64,000 nucleotides of DNA. It comes from Mesobacillus campisalis. GTDB lineage: Bacteria; Bacillota; Bacilli; Bacillales; Cytobacillaceae. Shown here in pieces: positions 55,118 to 64,000 of the stretch. The notes beneath the pieces are model-generated. The model made no database searches. It was not told where the DNA came from and saw nothing but the letters and a program-made list of their open reading frames with translations. Both the position numbers and the translations under genes were made by a program. Each line of letters opens with the position of its first letter. Within the stretch, counting starts at the first letter, position 1. The stretch spans positions 104,252-168,251 of the forward strand of contig NZ_LAYY01000101.1 in assembly GCF_000986785.1 (NCBI RefSeq), read 5' to 3'.

Positions 55118-56305
55118 GTGAAACGTTTAAAAGGAACAGGAATGATTATGGCCGTACAGGGGACAAGCCTGATAAAAGCAGGTTTTGCCTTTATGTTTTT
55201 TTTAATTGCTGTGTTTACCATGAGCGGGCTGATGACCTCGCTAAAGCCGGAGTTTCGGATCTCGTCATCTTCGCTGAACTCTGCCGCTACCCATATCAAC
55301 GGGGAATTGCTATACCGCCTGATGGGCTGGGAAAACCACCAGCTGCTCAGTGCACTGCCGAAGAAGGAAGAATCTTTTAAACTGTCGAATCTGGTCTTCC
55401 GGCTTTCGACCAATGTAAGCCTTGATGACCCCCGCAGTTTCCTTGGAAGCGAGCTTCCCGGGTTCACCCTGTTTGATGGGAAAATCCTCGTTGCCGGGGA
55501 AGGGACCAATTATACCAATATGCCTATAGAGTCGGCGCCGCCCATCGAGGTGCTGAAGGCTGAACAGGAAGCGGCACTCCAAAACACCGAAGACATCGAC
55601 AGCTCTGCCGGGGGAAGTGCTGAAGCCCCTCCTAACAGTACAGGAGACAGAAAAGTGGTGTATCTCTATTTCTCGCATACTCGTGAATCGTACCTTCCGT
55701 ATCTGCAGGGAGTCACCAATCCCAATGCAGCCTATCACAGCGAAGTGAATGTCACAAAAATTGGTGACCGGCTGAAAGGAAGTCTCGAAAGCAAAGGGGT
55801 TGGAACTGAAGTCGATAAAACCGATGTGATGGCAAAGCTGAACCAAAAAGGGCTTGACTTCGGAAAGGCCTATCAGGAATCAAGGGGAGTTGTCCAGACC
55901 GCCATGGCGGGGAATCGGGACCTTCATTATCTGATCGATATCCACAGGGACTCAAGGAGAAAAGCTGAGACCACTGTCACGATTAATGGGAAATCGTACG
56001 CGAAACTGGCGTTTGTGATTGGCGGCAAAAACCAAAACTATGAAAAGAACCTGAAGCTGGCGACGGAGCTTCACCAGCTGCTTGAAAAGAAGTATAAAGG
56101 GCTGAGCAGGGGGATCATCGAGAATAAAGGTCCTGGCATGAATGGAGTATATAACCAGGATTTATCCCAGAATGCCATGCTGGTAGAGTTTGGCGGAGTC
56201 GATAATACGTTCGAAGAACTGTTCAGATCGGCAGATGCCTTGGCAGATGTTTTCAGTGAATTTTACTGGCAGGCAGAAAAAGTGGATGCACCAGCGAATA
56301 ATTAA
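55118..56305 (+). CDS. spoIIP: Stage II sporulation protein P (peptidoglycan hydrolase)
   Basis: The amidase/endopeptidase of the DMP complex (SpoIIB/D/M/P family) that thins the septum for forespore engulfment. The 395 residues: N-terminal membrane anchor (LIKAGFAFMFFLIAVFTMSGLM about 17-38), a linker, and a SpoIIP domain with FSHTRESYLPY near 188, LIDIHRDSRRK near 276 and AMLVEFGGVDNT near 361, probable zinc ligands and catalytic Glu. GTG 55118 has an agaggtggaacc Shine-Dalgarno sequence; the frame from 55076 lacks one. Confidence 0.95.
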   Translation: MKRLKGTGMIMAVQGTSLIKAGFAFMFFLIAVFTMSGLMTSLKPEFRISSSSLNSAATHINGELLYRLMGWENHQLLSALPKKEESFKLSNLVFRLSTNVSLDDPRSFLGSELPGFTLFDGKILVAGEGTNYTNMPIESAPPIEVLKAEQEAALQNTEDIDSSAGGSAEAPPNSTGDRKVVYLYFSHTRESYLPYLQGVTNPNAAYHSEVNVTKIGDRLKGSLESKGVGTEVDKTDVMAKLNQKGLDFGKAYQESRGVVQTAMAGNRDLHYLIDIHRDSRRKAETTVTINGKSYAKLAFVIGGKNQNYEKNLKLATELHQLLEKKYKGLSRGIIENKGPGMNGVYNQDLSQNAMLVEFGGVDNTFEELFRSADALADVFSEFYWQAEKVDAPANN

Positions 56306-56325
56306 GCAAAAGCAGGGTGATGACA

Positions 56326-56664
56326 ATGAAACTATTTTTTCTGAAGGCTTTTGTGCTAATTTGTATGATGTTCCTTTGTGTACTGACAGGCATGCAGCTG
56401 GCAAATGGCGGCATGAACAAGATGAGGGGCTATGACGACCCAAGCCTCAAGTCTGCCTTCAGAGTAAAGGAAACCGGAGAAGGGCAAATGGAAACGGCGA
56501 TTCTCGGGAAACAGGTCTCAAGCCATGATCTTGAGCAGAAAAGGCAGCAGCTTGAAAAAATGAAAGCATACAACCTTTTCTCTGCGACAGGAAAAAAATT
56601 GGCGAATGGACTGGGAAGCGCCGTGGAAAAATCCCTGGACCTGATCAGCGGGAAAGAAGATTGA
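56326..56664 (+). CDS. yqxA: YqxA-like DUF3679 protein
   Basis: A 112-residue protein with an N-terminal hydrophobic segment (LFFLKAFVLICMMFLCVLTGMQ about 3-24) and a polar C-terminal part with a short coiled-coil-like region (SSHDLEQKRQQLEKMKAYN). It is sporulation-linked by position (spoIIP-yqxA) with unknown function. ATG 56326 follows a cagggtgatg Shine-Dalgarno sequence, 20 bases after spoIIP. Confidence 0.85.
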   Translation: MKLFFLKAFVLICMMFLCVLTGMQLANGGMNKMRGYDDPSLKSAFRVKETGEGQMETAILGKQVSSHDLEQKRQQLEKMKAYNLFSATGKKLANGLGSAVEKSLDLISGKED

Positions 56665-56685
56665 GAGCAGCGGGAAGACCGATGA

Positions 56686-56990
56686 TTTGACTGAGTTTAA
56701 AAATAATTTGACTGAGTTTAAAAATAAACGGAAGAATTCCGCTTATAATGGGAAATAACAATATTTCCCGTGATATAAGGGGAGTTTTTCCGTTTGCTTT
56801 AATATAATCCTTACATTTTGGCCTAAACTAGAGTAGTTAAGCGGAATATATCCGCGTATTTCTGCTTCTTAAGCCCCTTCAATATACATTAACCGGAATT
56901 CCTCCGCTTATAAATTATAATTTTTGTTGAATATCAGCTTTCCATAAATGTAACGGGATTTTAGTACCATAATATGCAGTTCCGCTTTTG
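56686..56990. repeat. Intergenic array of 21-bp-period modules before lepA
   Basis: An exact 21-bp tandem duplication (56686-56706 and 56707-56727, unit starting tttgactgagtttaa) is followed by degenerate modules around agcggaatatatccgc, accggaattcctccgc and ttataatgggaaata. Several small palindromes (cggaagaattccg, gggaaa...tttccc) are included. It fills most of the 412-base gap between yqxA and lepA; no gene is seen. Confidence 0.65.
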
Positions 56991-57002
56991 TTTCACTTTT
57001 CA

Positions 57003-57031
57003 TTGAATCTTCAATTCCCTATTGATATAAT
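57003..57031 (+). promoter_or_regulatory. Sigma-A promoter of lepA
   Basis: TTGAAT (57003-57008), exact 17-base spacer, TATAAT (57026-57031) with an extended TG (57023-57024). Confidence 0.75.
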
Positions 57032-57076
57032 CTAGAAATAATGTGCATGCGCGAGTATAGTAGGAGTGAACCAGCA

Positions 57077-58912
57077 ATGAACAGAGAAGATAGACTGAAG
57101 AGACAATCGAAAATCCGCAATTTTTCAATTATCGCCCATATCGACCATGGCAAATCCACGCTTGCCGACCGGATCCTTGAAAAGACAAATTCATTGACTT
57201 CGCGTGAAATGAAGGACCAGCTGCTTGATTCCATGGATCTTGAACGGGAACGCGGCATAACGATTAAATTGAATTCCGTACAATTGAAATATAAAGCGAA
57301 GGACGGAGAAATCTATACCTTCCACTTGATTGATACACCAGGGCATGTCGACTTTACCTATGAGGTATCCAGAAGCCTTGCTGCCTGTGAAGGAGCGATT
57401 CTTGTTGTCGATGCCGCACAGGGAATTGAAGCCCAAACGCTCGCAAATGTATACCTGGCTCTTGACAATGACCTTGAGATACTGCCGGTCATCAACAAGA
57501 TTGACCTTCCAAGCGCCGAGCCAGAACGTGTCAGAGGCGAAATTGAAGAGGTGATCGGTCTAGATGCATCAGAAGCCGTACTCGCGTCAGCAAAAGCTGG
57601 AATTGGAATCGAAGAAATTCTTGAACAGGTCGTCCAAAAGGTCCCTGCCCCGCAAGGTGACCCTGAAGCACCGTTAAAAGCGTTGATCTTTGACTCGCTT
57701 TATGATGCCTACAGGGGTGTAGTTGCGTACATCCGGGTCGTGGATGGGACGGTAAAAGTTGGCGACAAGATTAAAATGATGGCAACCGGCAAGGAGTTTG
57801 AAGTCACCGAAGTGGGTGTTTTCACTCCTAAAGCTGTGATGGTGGATGAATTGACTGTCGGAGACGTAGGTTTCCTGACAGCTTCCATTAAAAATGTCGG
57901 TGATACACGTGTCGGGGATACGATTACCAATGCGAAAAATGGGTCTACAGAGGCGCTGCCAGGTTACCGCCGTCTAAACCCAATGGTGTATTGCGGCCTT
58001 TATCCAATTGATTCATCCAAGTTCAATGATCTTCGAGAAGCCCTTGAAAAACTCGAGCTGAACGATTCTGCCCTCCAGTTCGAGCCGGAAACCTCACAGG
58101 CTTTGGGCTTTGGATTCCGCTGCGGCTTCCTTGGCCTCCTTCATATGGAGATCATCCAGGAGCGTATTGAGCGTGAATTTAAAATCGACCTGATTACCAC
58201 CGCACCAAGCGTTATCTATCATGTCATCATGACCGATGGTTCGGAGGTAAGGGTTGATAATCCATCCAACATGCCGGATCCGCAAAAAATTGACCGTGTG
58301 GAAGAGCCATATGTCAAAGCGACGATGATGGCCCCGAATGACTTTGTCGGAGCAATCATGGAGATTTGCCAGAATAAGCGCGGGATTTTTATCGATATGC
58401 AATACCTGGATGAAAAACGTGTCAGCATCGTCTATGAAATTCCCTTGTCTGAAATCGTTTATGATTTCTTCGACCAGCTGAAATCGAGCACAAAAGGATA
58501 TGCCTCTTTTGACTATGAGCTGATCGGATACAAGACATCGAAACTTGTCAAAATGGATATCCTGCTGAATGGTGAAAAAGTAGACGCCCTAAGCTTCATT
58601 GTCCATAAGGACTTTGCTTATGACCGGGGCAAGGTCATTGTTGAAAAGCTGAAAAGTCTTATTCCTCGCCAGCAGTTTGAAGTGCCGGTACAGGCGGCCA
58701 TCGGACAGAAAATCGTTGCCCGTTCCACGATTAAATCGATGGGCAAAAATGTTTTGGCCAAATGTTACGGCGGCGATATTTCCCGTAAGCGAAAGCTATT
58801 GGAAAAGCAAAAAGAAGGGAAAAAGCGCATGAAGCAGGTCGGCTCTGTCGAAGTTCCGCAGGAAGCCTTCATGGCTGTCCTGAAGATGGATGACGATAGC
58901 GGCAAAAAATAA
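57077..58912 (+). CDS. lepA: Translation factor LepA (EF4)
   Basis: A ribosome-bound GTPase, linked to 30S biogenesis or back-translocation. The 611 residues: G domain with AHIDHGKST near 19, DTPGHVDF near 82 and NKIDLP near 136; beta-barrel domain II; domains III and V; and the LepA-specific C-terminal domain ending [21 protein letters not shown] 57077 follows taggagtgaaccagca; the frame from 57041 includes that site and is rejected. Confidence 0.98.
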   Translation: MNREDRLKRQSKIRNFSIIAHIDHGKSTLADRILEKTNSLTSREMKDQLLDSMDLERERGITIKLNSVQLKYKAKDGEIYTFHLIDTPGHVDFTYEVSRSLAACEGAILVVDAAQGIEAQTLANVYLALDNDLEILPVINKIDLPSAEPERVRGEIEEVIGLDASEAVLASAKAGIGIEEILEQVVQKVPAPQGDPEAPLKALIFDSLYDAYRGVVAYIRVVDGTVKVGDKIKMMATGKEFEVTEVGVFTPKAVMVDELTVGDVGFLTASIKNVGDTRVGDTITNAKNGSTEALPGYRRLNPMVYCGLYPIDSSKFNDLREALEKLELNDSALQFEPETSQALGFGFRCGFLGLLHMEIIQERIEREFKIDLITTAPSVIYHVIMTDGSEVRVDNPSNMPDPQKIDRVEEPYVKATMMAPNDFVGAIMEICQNKRGIFIDMQYLDEKRVSIVYEIPLSEIVYDFFDQLKSSTKGYASFDYELIGYKTSKLVKMDILLNGEKVDALSFIVHKDFAYDRGKVIVEKLKSLIPRQQFEVPVQAAIGQKIVARSTIKSMGKNVLAKCYGGDISRKRKLLEKQKEGKKRMKQVGSVEVPQEAFMAVLKMDDDSGKK

Positions 58913-58920
58913 ACACCAGT

Positions 58921-58968
58921 ACAGGTTAGATCCGCTTGTTTACGGCAGGCTGATCTGGCCTGTTTTTA
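58921..58968 (+). terminator. Terminator of lepA
   Basis: Stem acaggttagatc/gatctggcctgt (58921-58932 with 58952-58963) with a small mismatch, then ttttta. Confidence 0.75.
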
Positions 58969-59022
58969 TTAAATGAAACAGCAGTCTGCAGGACAAGCTG
59001 CAGGCTGCCAGGAAAGGCCGTG

Positions 59023-60162
59023 ATGCTATTGATTAAAGCTGCGTATGTCCATATTCCCTTTTGTCACCATATCTGCCATTATTGTGATTTCAACAAGGTG
59101 CTGATGGAGCGTCAGCCTGTTGACGGATACCTGTCGAGCCTTGCCCAGGAAATGCATATGATAATGGAAACGTCCTCTATGGATTCCCTGGAATCGATTT
59201 TTGTCGGGGGCGGGACTCCGACTGCCCTTGATGAAGGACAGCTCGATTATTTGGTCACAAGCATCGGTGAAAAGCTAACTTTTGGACCTGATGCAGAATA
59301 TACCTTTGAAGCCAACCCAGGGGACTTGTCTCCAGGCAAATTGCGAATCCTGAAAGCTGGCGGTGTGAATCGGCTTAGCTTTGGGGTTCAATCTTTCAAT
59401 GATGAATTGCTAAAATCGATCGGACGAAGCCACCGGGCAGAGGATGTTTTCACCTCAATCCGCACAGCACAGGATATCGGCTTCGAAAATATCAGTGTGG
59501 ACCTCATCTACAGCCTGCCTGGACAGACTTTGGATGATTTCAGGGAGACGCTAAAAACGGCTCTTGATTTGCAGCTGCCCCATTATTCCGGTTATTCGCT
59601 GATTATTGAGCCGAAAACGGTGTTCTATAACCTGATGAATAAAGGCAAACTCACCCTTCCCGGAGAGGATGCAGAAGCCAGGATGTATGAGCTGCTGATG
59701 GAAGAGATGGAGCGTCATGGCCTTCACCAATACGAAATCAGCAATTTTGCCCGGCCAGGGTACGAGAGCACCCACAACCTCACGTATTGGAACAATGAAG
59801 AATATTATGGGTTCGGTGCAGGTGCCCACAGCTATGTGGAAGGCCGCCGCCGGTCCAATTATGGGCCATTGAAAAAGTACATGGAGCCTCTTGCGAGAGG
59901 GGAACTGCCTTTGAATGACAATCACCCCGTTACAAGAAACGAGCAAATGGAAGAAGAAATGTTCCTTGGTCTAAGGAAAACAGCGGGTGTCTCAATTCGA
60001 CATTTCCAGGAAAAGTTCGAGGAGGACCTTCTTGAATTATTCCGTGAAGAAATTAACGGGCTTATCGCTCGCAAACTGATTGAACAAGAAGATGGCCATC
60101 TTAGGCTGACCAGGAAGGGCCGGCTTCTGGGCAATGAAGTTTTTCAGGCTTTCCTGAAATAA
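59023..60162 (+). CDS. hemW: HemW, radical SAM heme chaperone (CPO-III-like)
   Basis: Long annotated as oxygen-independent coproporphyrinogen oxidase, but members of this clade bind and insert heme instead. The 379 residues carry the radical-SAM cluster CHHICHYCDF near 16-25, FVGGGTPT near 62, RLSFGVQSF near 110 and a C-terminal HemN domain. The cluster motif has the three Cys of the family but lacks the extra HemN-type fourth Cys. ATG 59023 is chosen (GTG 59020 alternative). It follows lepA as in B. subtilis. Confidence 0.93.
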   Translation: MLLIKAAYVHIPFCHHICHYCDFNKVLMERQPVDGYLSSLAQEMHMIMETSSMDSLESIFVGGGTPTALDEGQLDYLVTSIGEKLTFGPDAEYTFEANPGDLSPGKLRILKAGGVNRLSFGVQSFNDELLKSIGRSHRAEDVFTSIRTAQDIGFENISVDLIYSLPGQTLDDFRETLKTALDLQLPHYSGYSLIIEPKTVFYNLMNKGKLTLPGEDAEARMYELLMEEMERHGLHQYEISNFARPGYESTHNLTYWNNEEYYGFGAGAHSYVEGRRRSNYGPLKKYMEPLARGELPLNDNHPVTRNEQMEEEMFLGLRKTAGVSIRHFQEKFEEDLLELFREEINGLIARKLIEQEDGHLRLTRKGRLLGNEVFQAFLK

Positions 60163-60181
60163 TTTACTGTTTTTTGCTGCT

Positions 60182-60222
60182 AAAAGCGCTTGCCGGGGCT
60201 GACCAAGGCGCTTGCGCTTTTC
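60182..60222 (+). terminator. Terminator of hemW
   Basis: Stem aaaagcgc(ttg)cc with gg(cgctt)gcgctttt (60183-60220), then tcc; imperfect but long. Confidence 0.6.
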
Positions 60223-60234
60223 CGATTCAAATGA

Positions 60235-60300
60235 TTGACATAAACGCCCAATACTGATAATTTATTATTAGATTTAGCACTCGTGGTCACAGAGTGCTAA
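60235..60300 (+). promoter_or_regulatory. hrcA promoter with CIRCE operator
   Basis: A perfect CIRCE element: TTAGCACTC (60274-60282), nine bases, GAGTGCTAA (60292-60300), the binding site of HrcA. Upstream TTGACA (60235-60240) with GATAAT at 15 bases or TAATTT at 17 gives the sigma-A promoter. It controls hrcA-grpE-dnaK by negative feedback through HrcA and GroE (established for B. subtilis). Confidence 0.95.
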
Positions 60301-60315
60301 CAGAGGTGATGAGTG

Positions 60316-61347
60316 GTGTTAACAGACCGGCAAGTGTTGATTTTACAAGTGATTGTTGATGACTTTATTCGCACAGCGCAACCGGTTGGTTCCAGAAGCT
60401 TGTCGAAAAAAGAAAGTATTTCATTTAGTTCGGCTACGATTCGCAATGAGATGGCGGATCTGGAAGAACTGGGATTCATTGAAAAAACACATAGCTCTTC
60501 GGGACGCATTCCTTCCGAAAAAGGGTATAGATATTACGTCGACCATCTGCTGCTTCCCCAGAAGCTGAATACTTCCGAAATTATGACAGTTAAATCAATC
60601 TTTGCCGAGCGTATTTATGAACTCGAAAAAATCGTCCAAAAGTCGGCCAGGATATTGTCTGACATGACGAACTATACTTCGATCGTACTCGGCCCGGCTG
60701 TACAGGACAATAAGCTGAAAAAGCTGCAGATTGTTCCGCTGACTGCCGATACAGCCATTGCCATTATCGTCACGGATACAGGGCATGTTGAAAACCGGAT
60801 GTTCCATTTCCCATCCAATGTCGATCCGGGCGATGTCGAAAAGATGGTCAATATCCTGAATGAGCGCTTGAGCGGTGTACCGATTGTTGACTTGAACAGC
60901 AGCATATACAAAGAGGTGGCAACACTTTTAAGGCAGCATATCAATAACTATGATTTGCTGTTGAATTCCATTGCCCAAACGCTGGACATCCCTTCAAGCG
61001 AAAAGGTGTTTTTCGGGGGCAAGACAAATATGCTTAATCAGCCGGAGTTTAATGATTTGGCAAAAATCCGCAGTCTGATGGCCATGATTGAACAGGAGGA
61101 CGGGATATCCCAGCTGATCCGTAAAAACCCTCAAGGCATCAATGTCAAAATCGGACGGGAAAACAATAATACAGCAATGGAAAACTGCAGCCTGATTACC
61201 GCCACTTATTCCATGGGCGAGGAAAAGCTGGGGACCATTGCGGTTCTTGGCCCGACAAGAATGGAATATTCAAGAGTGATCAGCCTGCTCAAGTATATAA
61301 GTGCAGACTTGTCAAAGGTGTTGACAGACCTGTATCAAAACAAATGA
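60316..61347 (+). CDS. hrcA: Heat-inducible transcription repressor HrcA
   Basis: Represses class I heat-shock genes through CIRCE. The 343 residues have the N-terminal winged helix ([42 protein letters not shown] near 37-78) and a GAF-like dimer domain. Two adjacent GTG codons are possible; GTG 60316 gives [11 protein letters not shown], the normal N-terminus and the normal length of 343. A agaggtgatga Shine-Dalgarno sequence precedes it, 15 bases after CIRCE. Confidence 0.97.
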   Translation: MLTDRQVLILQVIVDDFIRTAQPVGSRSLSKKESISFSSATIRNEMADLEELGFIEKTHSSSGRIPSEKGYRYYVDHLLLPQKLNTSEIMTVKSIFAERIYELEKIVQKSARILSDMTNYTSIVLGPAVQDNKLKKLQIVPLTADTAIAIIVTDTGHVENRMFHFPSNVDPGDVEKMVNILNERLSGVPIVDLNSSIYKEVATLLRQHINNYDLLLNSIAQTLDIPSSEKVFFGGKTNMLNQPEFNDLAKIRSLMAMIEQEDGISQLIRKNPQGINVKIGRENNNTAMENCSLITATYSMGEEKLGTIAVLGPTRMEYSRVISLLKYISADLSKVLTDLYQNK

Positions 61348-61360
61348 GCATGGAAATATT

Positions 61361-61394
61361 GGTAAGGGTGGAACGGACAGTTCCATCCCTTGCC
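61361..61394 (+). other. Stable hairpin between hrcA and grpE
   Basis: ggtaagggtggaac (61361-61374) pairs with gttccatcccttgcc (61380-61394), 14 pairs with one bulged base. No U-run follows, so it fits an mRNA processing or stability element rather than a terminator. In B. subtilis the operon mRNA is processed between hrcA and grpE (from memory). Confidence 0.6.
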
Positions 61395-61448
61395 ATGCCA
61401 TAAATTACAATTTTATACAATAACTCTTTTGGGGGAGGTGAAAGATAA

Positions 61449-63906
<2,458 letters not shown>

Positions 63907-63921
63907 TTTCATATCAAAGGG

Positions 63922-63960
63922 AAAGTCAAAGTCAGGTTATACTTGGCTTTGGCTTTTTCT
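63922..63960 (+). terminator. Hairpin terminator after dnaK
   Basis: gtcaaagtca (63925-63934) pairs with tggctttggc (63944-63953) using several G-T pairs, then ttttt. A partial terminator here would lower dnaJ expression relative to dnaK. Confidence 0.7.
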
Positions 63961-64000
63961 TTGAGGGAATGGAAGCCCGCTGGATGGAATGCGAAGATAA

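Noticed and set aside
63907-64000. Start of dnaJ
   Set aside because: Expected next in the operon, but no ATG with a ribosome site occurs before the window ends.

Overview
The window is a contiguous piece of chromosome from an endospore-forming, low-to-moderate-GC Firmicute of the family Bacillaceae (Bacillus sensu lato, for example a Mesobacillus- or Cytobacillus-like species; the species cannot be fixed from the sequence alone). The evidence is gene content and order: recJ-apt-rel-dtd, amidase-yrzK-hisS-aspS-6S RNA-tcdA-rarA-cymR-iscS-mnmA, yrrB-recD2-yrrD, alaS-yrzL-yrrK-yrzB-mltG, trmR-trhP1-trhP2-udk-greA-pbpI-yrrS-mtnN, then yqeG to yqeM, comER/comEABC, holA-rpsT-gpr-spoIIP-yqxA-lepA-hemW-hrcA-grpE-dnaK. 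This is essentially the B. subtilis order. Sporulation genes (sigK, gpr, spoIIP, sda), competence genes, two T-box leaders and a CIRCE operator fit the same placement. I see no prophage, IS element, CRISPR array, tRNA or rRNA.

Layout. 1-12 kb: DNA repair, the stringent response, D-aminoacyl-tRNA quality control, a secreted SH3b amidase and the T-box-controlled hisS-aspS pair. 11.7-12 kb: a 6S RNA gene. 12-28 kb: tRNA modification (tcdA, iscS-mnmA), sulfur control (cymR), the RecD2 helicase, T-box-controlled alaS and its small conserved companions, and mltG. 28-36 kb: the mo5U tRNA wobble-modification genes, udk, greA, a sporulation-type PBP and the methylthioadenosine nucleosidase. 36-42 kb is the least ordinary part: yrhC, a cluster of very small ORFs around yrzI, an intact sigK, a hierarchical tandem repeat, pepF, psd and sda. 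42-64 kb: ribosome assembly and NAD genes, the competence operon, the DNA polymerase delta subunit, spore protease, lepA, hemW and the HrcA heat-shock operon, which runs off the right edge before any dnaJ.

The best candidates for something poorly described are: (1) the yrzI micro-ORF operon at 36.6-37.2 kb, with its own strong promoter, four tiny ORFs that each have a Shine-Dalgarno sequence, and an RNA segment able to fold either as two hairpins or as one long hairpin; (2) four intergenic arrays built on the same 21-bp period with a shared TTATTG-type core but different, locally homogenised sequences, the most elaborate being three 124-bp units upstream of pepF; and (3) a long branched hairpin ending in a U-run, with its own extended -10, in front of the trmR-trhP operon. 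All remaining genes are recognisable housekeeping or sporulation genes. Many upstream ORF extensions were trimmed to starts supported by a ribosome binding site.
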